A stretch of DNA of 64,000 nucleotides from Akkermansiaceae bacterium (GTDB taxonomy: Bacteria > Verrucomicrobiota > Verrucomicrobiia > Verrucomicrobiales > Akkermansiaceae), in contig CAIKDP010000114.1 of NCBI GenBank assembly GCA_903826205.1, positions 1 through 64,000 of the forward strand, written 5' to 3'. The translations under genes and the position numbers were made by a program. Below the pieces are notes generated by a model, which worked only from the letters and a program-made list of their open reading frames with translations, was not told the origin of the DNA and did not search any database. Below, piece by piece: positions 30,259 to 39,431 of the stretch; the first letter of the stretch is position 1, and each line of letters begins with the position of its first letter.

Positions 30259-31038
30259 TGGGGAGGCTTTGGAAAGGAGCGTTACCCGCGCCACATATTT
30301 GGCAGCCGCCTCGCGGATGGCGTCGGCGACATGGGCTTCCGGGCGGGCGAAGGGTGGGACAAACCACGGGAAGGAGCCGATCAGATCATCGACAACGGCA
30401 ACCTCGCCATCGCAGGTGTCTTCGCCACTGCCGATGCCGATGGTGGGTACCGCGATTTGGGCGGTGACCCAACGGGCGGTCGCCGGCAGGACTGACTCTA
30501 ACACGATGGCGCAGACCCCGGCAGCCACCAGCGCCTCGGCGTCCGCGAGGATGGCGGCGGCCTGGGCGGGGGTCTTGCCGGTTTTGTGATAGCCACCTTC
30601 TTCGATGACGCTTTGCGGCAGCATGCCGAGGTGTCCCACCACCGGAATGCCCGCCGCGGTGATGGCGCGCACTTTCTCTGCTTGATTGCAGCCGCCTTCC
30701 AGCTTCACCGCTTCAGCACCGGCGGCAACCAGACACTGTGCATTGGCCAGCGCTTGCGCGGGTGTGTCATAGGTGCCGATTGAAAAATCGCCGACAATGA
30801 ATGCCCGCGGCTGGGCCCGCGCCACGGCGGCTATGTGGTGCAGCATGTGCCCAAGCGTCACATGGGTGGTGTCCGGATACCCAAGCACCACCATGCCTAA
30901 CGAATCACCAACCAGCAACATGTCCACGCCCGCCTCATCCAGCAGCCGCGCGGTGGGGTAATCGTAGGCGGTGAGCGCGGCGATCGGGCGCCCGCCTTTG
31001 CGGCGGCGGAGGGCATCGGCTTTGTCGAGGGCGGTCAC
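30256..31038 (-). CDS. panB: 3-methyl-2-oxobutanoate hydroxymethyltransferase
   Basis: IAALTAYDYPTARLLDEAGVDMLLVGDSLGMVVLGY, VKLEGG, VGHLGMLPQSV; GTG start. Confidence 0.95.
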   Translation of the reverse strand: MTALDKADALRRRKGGRPIAALTAYDYPTARLLDEAGVDMLLVGDSLGMVVLGYPDTTHVTLGHMLHHIAAVARAQPRAFIVGDFSIGTYDTPAQALANAQCLVAAGAEAVKLEGGCNQAEKVRAITAAGIPVVGHLGMLPQSVIEEGGYHKTGKTPAQAAAILADAEALVAAGVCAIVLESVLPATARWVTAQIAVPTIGIGSGEDTCDGEVAVVDDLIGSFPWFVPPFARPEAHVADAIREAAAKYVARVTLLSKASP

Positions 31039-31120
31039 GGTGGTGCGGCCAGCATAGTGCCATAATCCGCCAAGACCACCCGGAAATAGGGGACAGCACC
31101 GGATTTTGGACCTTGGTAAC

Positions 31121-31148
31121 AAAAAACCTCCGCTGGTGACGGAGGTTT
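31121..31148 (-). terminator. Rho-independent terminator downstream of tRNA-Glu
   Basis: On - strand AAACCTCCG-TCACCAG-CGGAGGTTTTTTG. Confidence 0.75.
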
Positions 31149-31159
31149 CTGTGAGAAAA

Positions 31160-31234
31160 TGGCGACCCGTAAGGGAGTCGAACCCTTCTTGCCAGAATGA
31201 AAATCTGGAGTCCTAACCGATAGACGAACGGGTC
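31160..31234 (-). tRNA. tRNA-Glu (anticodon UUC), CCA encoded
   Basis: Reverse strand GACCCGTTCGTCTATCGGTTAGGACTCCAGATTTTCATTCTGGCAAGAAGGGTTCGACTCCCTTACGGGTCGCCA folds as cloverleaf, anticodon loop TTTTCAT. Confidence 0.96.
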
Positions 31235-31399
31235 GTTGGTCGCGGTGCGGGCGGAACCAAACCGGAGATGGGCGGTCTTGGCAAGGATATTTTGCAAAAA
31301 AATTTGGTGAATCACGGCTTGTCAAGCGGGTGTGGAATTTTACGCTGTGCGTTGCCGCCGACGGCGGCTCCATGGATCTGCCGCAAATTTTTCCCAATT

Positions 31400-33385
31400 A
31401 TGAACACCCCCCTGTTAGCCCAAGCCGCCAATGAGGCCCGCGGTCTCGCCATCGATGCCATTCACGCCTGTGCCTCTGGCCATCTGGGCCTGCCCTTGGG
31501 CAGCGCGGAGATTGGGGCGGTATTGTTCGGCCAGTCCTTGCGCTTCAATCCGGACGCGCCGAAGTGGCTCAACCGCGACCGTTTCGTGCTTTCGGCGGGT
31601 CATGGTTCGATGTTTTTGTATGGCTGGCTGCATCTGGCAGGCTATGCGGTCTCGCGCGACGACGTGCGGAATTTCCGCCAATGGCACGCGATCACGCCGG
31701 GGCATCCGGAGTTTCGCGAGACCCCGGGGGTGGAAGCCACGACCGGTCCGCTCGGCCAAGGGGTGGGCAATGCGGTGGGGTATGCGCTATCGGGCAAGCG
31801 CGCGGCGGCCCGCTTCAACACACCGGAACACACGATCTTCGATCATCACGTGGTGTCCCTGATGGGCGACGGCTGTCTTCAGGAGGGGGTGGCGCGCGAG
31901 GCAATCGCCTTTGCCGGCCACAATGGCTTGGACAACCTGATTTTGATCTATGATTCCAACGATGTGACGCTGGATGCGATGGCGGCGCTAACACAAAGCG
32001 AAAACGCCGAAGCGTATTTTATCTCCCAAGGCTGGGACGCGGTGACAGTGGACGGTCACGACCTGGCGGTCTTGGCCGTGGCCCTCGAAAAGGCCAAGGC
32101 CGATGACAATGGACGGCCCAAGGTGATCATCGCCAAGACTTTGATAGGGAAGGGGATCCCCGAGGTGGCCGGCACCTCCAAAGGCCATGGCGAAGGCGGT
32201 GCCAAGTTCAGCGCGGCGGCGCGGGTCGGCCTCGGCTTGCCGGCCGACGAATTGTTTTATGTGTCGCCGGAGGTGCGGGCGTTTTTTGTGGCGCGCAAGG
32301 CGGCACTCGCGCAGCAGTTCGAGGCCTGGCAGGCGATCTACGATGCTTGGGCTGACGCCAATCCGGTGCTGGCTGCGGAGTTGACCGAAGGCGTGGCGCA
32401 AGCCGTGCCGGTGGATTTGAGCGAGCGGATCCCGGCGTTTGCGGCGGATTACAAGGATGCCACGCGCGCCGCGGGCGGGTTGGTGATCCAGGCGGTGGCC
32501 AAGGCGATGCCGTATTTTCTAACAGGGAGCGCCGATTTGTATGGTTCCACCAAGAACTATATCAACGGCGGCGGGGATTTCTCGCGGCAACACCCTGAGG
32601 GACGCAACATTTGGTTCGGCATCCGTGAGCATGCGATGGGGGCCATCTGCAATGGCATTGCCTACGACGGCCTGTTCCGCGCCAGCGGGGCCACGTTTTT
32701 GGTGTTTGCGGATTACCTGCGCGGGGCGATCCGCCTCGCCGCTTTGGCCGGGTTGCCGGTGACCTACATTTTCACCCACGATTCGGTGGGCGTGGGCGAA
32801 GATGGTCCCACCCACCAGCCGGTGGAAACTGTCAGCGGCTTGCGCGTCATCCCCAATCTCGATGTCATCCGCCCCGGCGATGCCGAGGAAACCGCCGGGG
32901 CCTGGGTGGTTGCCATGCACCGCTCCGATGGTCCCACCGCCTTGATTCTCACCCGCCAGACGATTCCCCTGATGAATGAGCTCTCGGTGGCCGCACGGCG
33001 CGATGGCGTCATGCGGGGCGGCTACATCGCCCGCAGGGAAACCGGCCCGCTCACGACCCTTCTGTTGAGCTGCGGCTCCGAACTGCAACACGCGATGGCC
33101 GCCGCGACCGCGCTGGGCGACGGCGTGCGCGTGGTTTCCATGCCGTGCTTCGAGCGCTTCGACCGCCAGAGCCCGGAGTATCGCGAAAGCGTGCTGCCGC
33201 AAGCCTGCACCAAACGCGTCGCCATCGAGGCCGGTGTGACCGGCTTGTGGTGGAAATACGTCGGCGCGTCCGGCAAGGTGTTAGGCATCGACCGCTTCGG
33301 CATCAGTGCTCCGGCCAACCGCGTGATGCAAGAACTCGGCATGACCGCCGAGCACGTCATCGCGGCGGTGCGGGCCCTGCCATGA
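31400..33385 (+). CDS. tkt: Transketolase
   Basis: [60 protein letters not shown]. Confidence 0.93.
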   Translation: MNTPLLAQAANEARGLAIDAIHACASGHLGLPLGSAEIGAVLFGQSLRFNPDAPKWLNRDRFVLSAGHGSMFLYGWLHLAGYAVSRDDVRNFRQWHAITPGHPEFRETPGVEATTGPLGQGVGNAVGYALSGKRAAARFNTPEHTIFDHHVVSLMGDGCLQEGVAREAIAFAGHNGLDNLILIYDSNDVTLDAMAALTQSENAEAYFISQGWDAVTVDGHDLAVLAVALEKAKADDNGRPKVIIAKTLIGKGIPEVAGTSKGHGEGGAKFSAAARVGLGLPADELFYVSPEVRAFFVARKAALAQQFEAWQAIYDAWADANPVLAAELTEGVAQAVPVDLSERIPAFAADYKDATRAAGGLVIQAVAKAMPYFLTGSADLYGSTKNYINGGGDFSRQHPEGRNIWFGIREHAMGAICNGIAYDGLFRASGATFLVFADYLRGAIRLAALAGLPVTYIFTHDSVGVGEDGPTHQPVETVSGLRVIPNLDVIRPGDAEETAGAWVVAMHRSDGPTALILTRQTIPLMNELSVAARRDGVMRGGYIARRETGPLTTLLLSCGSELQHAMAAATALGDGVRVVSMPCFERFDRQSPEYRESVLPQACTKRVAIEAGVTGLWWKYVGASGKVLGIDRFGISAPANRVMQELGMTAEHVIAAVRALP

Positions 33386-33828
33386 TCGCCGCGGCGCGGG
33401 AGCTGGGGTCGTAGTCAGGGCGGAGGATTATCTCCACCCCGTTCTTGCTTTCCGCTTCTGCCACACCCACACCCAGTCCGTTCTGACAGTCCCCCAGTCC
33501 CCCGTGTCAACAAATTACAAATTACAGATTATTGCGACGGGCGTCCAAATAATTCGTCATTGGCGGCACTTGCGTTTTTCACTGCAGATCGACGAAGGCC
33601 AAGTCTCGAATGGTTCGTCAGAATGGCTTGTCATTCAGGCGAATTTCGTGGTGTGAACCCAAATTTGACGCATCTGAATGGCATCATCGTCTTGGAATCA
33701 ACGTGGCATTAATGCAATATTTTCGGACGACCGTCCCAATATATTGTGAATTGGAGTGGGTTTTTTCGAGCCGATGACGGGTGCGAAAGGATGAGTCGGC
33801 GGCGGGCGATAGGATCGTGGATTGAGGA

Positions 33829-36033
33829 TTGCCGAGTGTGGGGAATGACGTTAAGCTGCTGCTCCGCCCGATCGTGAAGCGCCGAAATGTCAACCTGTTA
33901 TTGCTGCTGGCCGTGGTCACTGCCGGGCCTTTGCGTGCCCAGAAAACGGCGGCTTCGAAGCCCCTTCCGCCGCCGGGGCCGACTTCGGACCTGCTCGCCC
34001 CGGTGGTGTCGCCCGGTGGCAAATCCGCCAGTGACGGGTCGATTCTGACCCGTCGTGACGCGCGGGCCATCACCCAGAAGATTCCGGCGCCGCGCGGCCA
34101 AATCACCGACCGGGAGGGCCGGGCCTTGGCGCAGACGGAAGTGGCCTATCAGGTGGGCCTGCAGTACAAGCAATTTGAGGATGCGGATCGTGACTTCATC
34201 ATTCGTTGGGGGCGCACGCGGCTCGATTCCCTGCAGAAGCTGATCAAGAGTCCGGTTCCCAAGACCGACGACGAGCTCTACGATCATTACCGCCACCGGC
34301 GTTGGCTACCCTTGCTGGTATCGGGGCAAATGGAGGAGAAAGAAGCCCGCGGGCTGGAATCCAAGCTGGGCTCCGGGTTGGTGTTGCACCCGGTGTATCG
34401 GCGTTATTATCCCCATGGCGATCTGGCCAGTCATATCATCGGTTATTCCGGCAGTGTCGGCAAGTTGACCACAGGGCCGATCAATTTCAACGAGCCGATG
34501 TGGGAGGAGTCTGAAGGTCGCGCCGGCTTGGAAAAACTCTATGACAGCCAGCTCGCCGGCGAACCCGGCATGAAGCGCCTGATTTTTGATGAAAGCGGCA
34601 ACAAGCTGTTGGAAGAGCAGGTGTCACGGCCGCGGCCGGGAGGTGCGCTGGTCACCACGCTCAATCTCGAGTGGCAAAAGTTGGCGGAAAAAGTCCTGCG
34701 CAATGGTTGCCGGCGCGGGGCGTTTGTGGTGGTGGATGTGGTTACGGGCGAGGTGTTGGTGATGGCTTCGCGGCCGTCGTTTGATTTGAACCATTTCATT
34801 CCCGGCATCAGTGATGCGGAATTCAAAGCCCTGCAGGAGGATCCCTCGCAGCCGTTGTTTGGGAGGGCCTTCCAATCCGCCTATCCCCCGGCATCCTCTT
34901 TCAAGCCCGTCATCGCGTTGGCCGCGCTCAACAATGGCACCGTCACCGAAACTTCCCTCATCGATTGCCCGGCGGCCATCCAAGTCGGCAATCATGTGTT
35001 CAACAATTGGAGCAAGACGCCGGAGGGCGAGATCGATGTGCGTCGTGCCCTGGCTCGCTCGTGCAATCCCTGGTTCTATCAGGTCGGCATCAAGGTGGGG
35101 CCCGGCGTGTTTCTCGGCCTGGCCCGGCGGCTTGGCTTTGGCGAGCGCAGCGGTCTGCCGCTCATTGGAGAAACCCCGGGTTTGGTTCCCAGCGACGAAT
35201 GGATGCTGAAAAATGAGCGTCGTCGGATTCTGGATGGTGATACCGCCAATCTTTCCATCGGCCAGGGGTCGTTGTTAGCCTCGCCCTTGCAGGTGGCCCA
35301 GGCGATGGCCGGCATTGCCAACGGGGGGGCCCTGCCGCGGCTCCAACTCATCAGCCAGATTCAGGACACCCGCGGCCGGGTGGTTAAAGTCACCGTTCCC
35401 GAGCGGAAGAATTGGCTCGGCGTTGATCCCAAGGCGGTCGAAGTGGTCCGCGAGGGCATGGGCGATGTGGTCAACAGTGGCTACGGCACCGGCAGCGCCG
35501 GGGTATTGAGCTACACGCTGCTCTGCGGCAAGACCGGCACGGCGCAATGGGGGCCCAAGGGGAAAAGCCAGAGCCTCGCGTGGTTTGCCGGGTTTCTACC
35601 CAAGGACAACCCGCGCTATGCCTTCGCCGTGCTGTATGAAGGGCGCCCCGGGGAGGTTGTCTCAGGCGGACGCATGGCGGCCCCGATGGTCCGCAATTTT
35701 TTCGAACCGATTAAAAACGACATCAAGGATATTATCGCGCCGCCGCAGCGCGCGCTCGTCGTAGTCGATGAAAGTGCGCCCGCCTCTGCAGGTGTCAAGG
35801 GGGAGCCGGTGGAAGGGCCGTTGCGGGCGCTGCCCGTGGAGGAACTCAATCTTGAGGACAAGCCGCTCAGGCGTGAGCCTGCGTCGCGCCCGGTCCGCGC
35901 CATTCCCGTGGAGGGACTCAATCTTGAGGACAAACCGCTCAAGCCGCTCAAGCCGGAGCCAGCCCCGCGCCCGGCACGCGCCATTCCCGTGGAGGATAAC
36001 GACGTGAGGGATGAAAATATCGGGGAACCCTGA
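33829..36033 (+). CDS. mrdA: Penicillin-binding protein 2 (MrdA-like transpeptidase) with repetitive C-terminal tail
   Basis: PRGQITDREGRALAQ, SxxK motif PPASSFKP, YSGSVGK, KTGTAQ; start uncertain (TTG 33829 or nearby GTG). Confidence 0.88.
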   Translation: MPSVGNDVKLLLRPIVKRRNVNLLLLLAVVTAGPLRAQKTAASKPLPPPGPTSDLLAPVVSPGGKSASDGSILTRRDARAITQKIPAPRGQITDREGRALAQTEVAYQVGLQYKQFEDADRDFIIRWGRTRLDSLQKLIKSPVPKTDDELYDHYRHRRWLPLLVSGQMEEKEARGLESKLGSGLVLHPVYRRYYPHGDLASHIIGYSGSVGKLTTGPINFNEPMWEESEGRAGLEKLYDSQLAGEPGMKRLIFDESGNKLLEEQVSRPRPGGALVTTLNLEWQKLAEKVLRNGCRRGAFVVVDVVTGEVLVMASRPSFDLNHFIPGISDAEFKALQEDPSQPLFGRAFQSAYPPASSFKPVIALAALNNGTVTETSLIDCPAAIQVGNHVFNNWSKTPEGEIDVRRALARSCNPWFYQVGIKVGPGVFLGLARRLGFGERSGLPLIGETPGLVPSDEWMLKNERRRILDGDTANLSIGQGSLLASPLQVAQAMAGIANGGALPRLQLISQIQDTRGRVVKVTVPERKNWLGVDPKAVEVVREGMGDVVNSGYGTGSAGVLSYTLLCGKTGTAQWGPKGKSQSLAWFAGFLPKDNPRYAFAVLYEGRPGEVVSGGRMAAPMVRNFFEPIKNDIKDIIAPPQRALVVVDESAPASAGVKGEPVEGPLRALPVEELNLEDKPLRREPASRPVRAIPVEGLNLEDKPLKPLKPEPAPRPARAIPVEDNDVRDENIGEP

Positions 36034-36135
36034 GCAGATTTGACTGGACGTTTGGCGGCGCTCATCTCAGATAGGCCGTCCCGCGGCGCGAATCCTGCGT
36101 TCGGGCCCACCTGAAACTCGCTCCCTACCTCCACC

Positions 36136-36567
36136 ATGGACATCCAAATCGCCACCCTTTGTGACTTTGCCGCCGACTATAGCGGCAAACTCGTCATTTC
36201 CGGAACTTTCGACACGCTCGTAGCTCGTGCCGTTCCCGTCGTGCATCCCGCCTGTGCCCTTGCCATGCGGATGTGCTTCACCCCGGAAGACGCCGGCCGC
36301 CACAAGCTCTCCATCAACATCATCGATGAGGACGGTGAGTCGCTTGATCCTAACAACATGCCCATCGAGCCGGAATTCGAAGTGCAACTGCCCAAAAACG
36401 TGCCGTTCATCACGCGCAACATCGTGATGAACCTGCAAGGGCTGCGCTTCCAAAAAATGGGCATCTTCTCGATTGATATCGGCTGCGACGGTGAAATCCT
36501 GGTGCGCTTGCCGCTGCGCATCCTGCAGGCCAACCAAGGCCCGAACGGCGAGCCCCAAGGCGCATAA
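36136..36567 (+). CDS. DUF6941-like hypothetical protein
   Basis: MDIQIATLCDFAADYSGKLVISGTFDTLVARAVPVVHPACALAMRMCF. Confidence 0.6.
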   Translation: MDIQIATLCDFAADYSGKLVISGTFDTLVARAVPVVHPACALAMRMCFTPEDAGRHKLSINIIDEDGESLDPNNMPIEPEFEVQLPKNVPFITRNIVMNLQGLRFQKMGIFSIDIGCDGEILVRLPLRILQANQGPNGEPQGA

Positions 36568-36609
36568 TCAGGGGTGGCGCAGACCGGCGGCATGGTGTAA
36601 GATCGCGCC

Positions 36610-37416
36610 ATGTCCCAGTCCGTCCGTTTTTCCTGTGCTCTCATCACCGGCGCCTCCGCCGGGATCGGTGAGGAATTCGCCCTCCAACTCGCGCCCCGCG
36701 TCGACAAGCTCGTGCTGGTGGCGCGCCGTGAGCCATTGCTGCAGCAATTGGCCGCGCGCCTCCGCGCCGGGCACCCGGAGCTCGAGGTGATGGTGTATGC
36801 CGCCGACCTCACCGAGGCCTCGGAGCGCGAGGATTTGGTGGAAAACCTCATCCTCCGGCGCAGCCTCCCGGATTTGTTAGTCAACAATGCGGGCTTGGGT
36901 GATTACGGCGAATTTGTCACCGCCGATTGGGCGAAGCTCAATGCCATGTTAGGCCTCAATATCGAGGCGCTCACCCATCTCACGCACGCGCTGGTGCCGG
37001 CGATGATCCGTTGTGGCAGGGGAGCCATCATCAACGTCAGTTCGCTGGCCAGTCTGATGCCGATGCCCGACTTCGCGGTGTATGCGGCCACCAAGGCGTA
37101 TGTCAGCAGTTTTTCGGAAGCCTTGCGGATCGAGTTGAAGGACCACGGCATCCCCGTGTTGGCCGTCTGTCCCGGTCCGGTGAAAACCGAGTTCGGCGAT
37201 GTCGCCCGCCGCCACGGTGAGACCCGGCCCATCCCCGGTTACCGCTGCTTCTTCATGCCCAAGGAACGCGTCGTGGCCGAGGCGCTCACCGCGCTCGTTC
37301 AAAACCGCGCCCGCGTCTATCCAGGGTTGCGCACCGCCGCCGCCGCCCTTGTGCTTGCCGCACTGCCGCTCGTGGTTATTCGTTTGGCCATGGGCTTCCG
37401 GCCGCGGAAAGGTTAG
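36610..37416 (+). CDS. Short-chain dehydrogenase/reductase
   Basis: ALITGASAGIGEEFA, NNAGLG, YAATKAYV. Confidence 0.92.
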   Translation: MSQSVRFSCALITGASAGIGEEFALQLAPRVDKLVLVARREPLLQQLAARLRAGHPELEVMVYAADLTEASEREDLVENLILRRSLPDLLVNNAGLGDYGEFVTADWAKLNAMLGLNIEALTHLTHALVPAMIRCGRGAIINVSSLASLMPMPDFAVYAATKAYVSSFSEALRIELKDHGIPVLAVCPGPVKTEFGDVARRHGETRPIPGYRCFFMPKERVVAEALTALVQNRARVYPGLRTAAAALVLAALPLVVIRLAMGFRPRKG

Positions 37417-37463
37417 GCAATTCACCGCTTGCCATGGCTGCGGGTTCACCCTAGCTTCCGGCC

Positions 37464-39350
37464 GTGGAAACTGAATCCTCCGAGCCGTCATGGCGGGTGT
37501 TGTTGGCCTCAGCCATCGGCTGCGGGCTGTGCGTTTTGTTAGGAATTTATTTTGACCGGATCCCGGGTCTGCACGATTTGTCGCATGCCTGTTATGCAAC
37601 GGCCTTTCTGTTGGGTGGCTGGGATGCGGCGGTCGACACCTTCGACCGCTTGAAGCGGTTTCATCTGGACATTCACTTTCTGATGTTGGCGGTGGCGATA
37701 GGCGCCGCGGCCATCGGCGCCTGGTGGGAAGGCGGCGCGTTGTTGTTTTTGTTCTCGCTGAGCAATGCCCTCGAGGGGTTGGCCCTTGCCCGCACCGAAC
37801 GGGAAATCCGCAGCCTGTTCCGCGATGCGCCCAAGACCGCCACGCTGGTTGCGGCCGATGGCAGCGAGCGCGAGGTGCATGCCGACGGCCTGATGGCCGG
37901 GCAGTCGATCCGGATTTTGCCCGACCATCAATTTCCGGTGGATGCGCGGGTGCTCAGCGGCCAATCCGCCGCGGATGAATCGACGCTGACCGGTGAGTCC
38001 GTGCCGGTGGAAAAGCAACCCGGCGATACCGTCTTTGGCGGCACCCTCAATACCTACGGCCCGCTGCTGGCGGAAGTGCTGCGTCCCCCGTCGGAAAGTG
38101 CCCACGCCCGCATCATCCGCCTGATTCGCTCCGCCCAAGCCAGCAAGGCGCCGTCCCAGCGTTTCACCGACCGCTTCGGCACCGGCTACACCATTGGTTT
38201 GCTCGCTCTAACCATTGTGATGTTTTTCGTCTGGCACCTTGGCTTTGGCGATCCCGCCTTCAACGCCACCGGCACCACCCGTTCCGCCTTTTATCGCGCG
38301 ATGACCTTGTTGGTGGTGTGCTCGCCTTGCGCGCTGGTCATTTCCATTCCCTCCGCGGTGCTCACCGGGATTGCCGCCGGCGCGCGCCGCGGGATTTTGT
38401 TCCGCGGCGGCATCGCCCTGGAAAACCTCGCCACCATCCATCGCCTCGCCGTCGACAAAACCGGTACTCTAACCAAAGGTGAGCTCGCCCTCATCGCCAT
38501 CGATTCATCCGTCTTCGGCCAGGACGAGGCGGTCCTGCGTCATGCCGCGGCTCTTTCCCGGCAATCCAAGCACCCGGTTTCCCGGGCCATCGCCAATGCC
38601 TACCTGCAGCAGCACGGCCACGACGCCGAACCCGCCGGCGCCCTCACCTCGCTGCCCGGCCAAGGCTTGCGGGGCGAGGTGAATGGGGAGGTCACCGTGT
38701 TGGGCCGCCGCTCGTTGTTTCCGGACCACGCCTGGATTCAAGCTTTGCCCGATCCCGAGCCCGGACTAACCGAAGTGTTGATAGCCTCGCCCACCCTTGC
38801 CGGGCGCATCCTGTTTCGCGATGCCTTGCGCCCGGAAGCCGCCGCCCTCATCGACCAGCTCCACGCCCAACACATCCGTGTCACCATGCTCACCGGCGAC
38901 CGCCCGGAAGCTGCCGAGCTTGTCGCCAAAGAGCTGCATCTCGACGACACCCGCTCGGGCCTCACCCCTGAAGGCAAGGTGGCCGCCATCCAAGCCTGGC
39001 GGGCCGCCGGTGAGCGCGTCGCCATGGTTGGGGATGGCGTCAACGATGCTCCCAGCCTGGCCGCCGCGGATGTGTCCATCGGCATGGGCCTGCGCGGCTC
39101 GGATGCCGTGCTCGAACAAGCCGACGTGATCCTCACCCAGGACAAGCTCGAGCGCGTGCTCGAAGCCCTCACGCTCTCCCGGCGGTGCCGTGCCATCATC
39201 CGCCAAAACGTCGCCATCTCAATGGGCGTGGTGGTTTTGTTAGCCATCTCCGCGTTGGGTGCCTGGATCCCGCTGCCGCTCGGCGTGCTCGGTCACGAGG
39301 GGTCCACCGTCGTTGTTGTCCTCAACAGCCTGCGCTTGTTGTGGCGCTGA
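37464..39350 (+). CDS. P1B-type heavy-metal ATPase, P1B-4-like
   Basis: DKTGTLT, TGESVPVEK, GDGVNDAPSLAAADV; SPC in VVCSPCALVISIP; HEGST in TM6 region; no N-terminal CxxC metal-binding domain. Confidence 0.9.
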   Translation: METESSEPSWRVLLASAIGCGLCVLLGIYFDRIPGLHDLSHACYATAFLLGGWDAAVDTFDRLKRFHLDIHFLMLAVAIGAAAIGAWWEGGALLFLFSLSNALEGLALARTEREIRSLFRDAPKTATLVAADGSEREVHADGLMAGQSIRILPDHQFPVDARVLSGQSAADESTLTGESVPVEKQPGDTVFGGTLNTYGPLLAEVLRPPSESAHARIIRLIRSAQASKAPSQRFTDRFGTGYTIGLLALTIVMFFVWHLGFGDPAFNATGTTRSAFYRAMTLLVVCSPCALVISIPSAVLTGIAAGARRGILFRGGIALENLATIHRLAVDKTGTLTKGELALIAIDSSVFGQDEAVLRHAAALSRQSKHPVSRAIANAYLQQHGHDAEPAGALTSLPGQGLRGEVNGEVTVLGRRSLFPDHAWIQALPDPEPGLTEVLIASPTLAGRILFRDALRPEAAALIDQLHAQHIRVTMLTGDRPEAAELVAKELHLDDTRSGLTPEGKVAAIQAWRAAGERVAMVGDGVNDAPSLAAADVSIGMGLRGSDAVLEQADVILTQDKLERVLEALTLSRRCRAIIRQNVAISMGVVVLLAISALGAWIPLPLGVLGHEGSTVVVVLNSLRLLWR

Positions 39351-39431
39351 GGGGCGGCGGGCGACATTCTTGAAATTCGGCATTGTCGCTGGGCACGCGG
39401 CATTTAGGATGGCTGGAGTTCCAGCAAGCGC

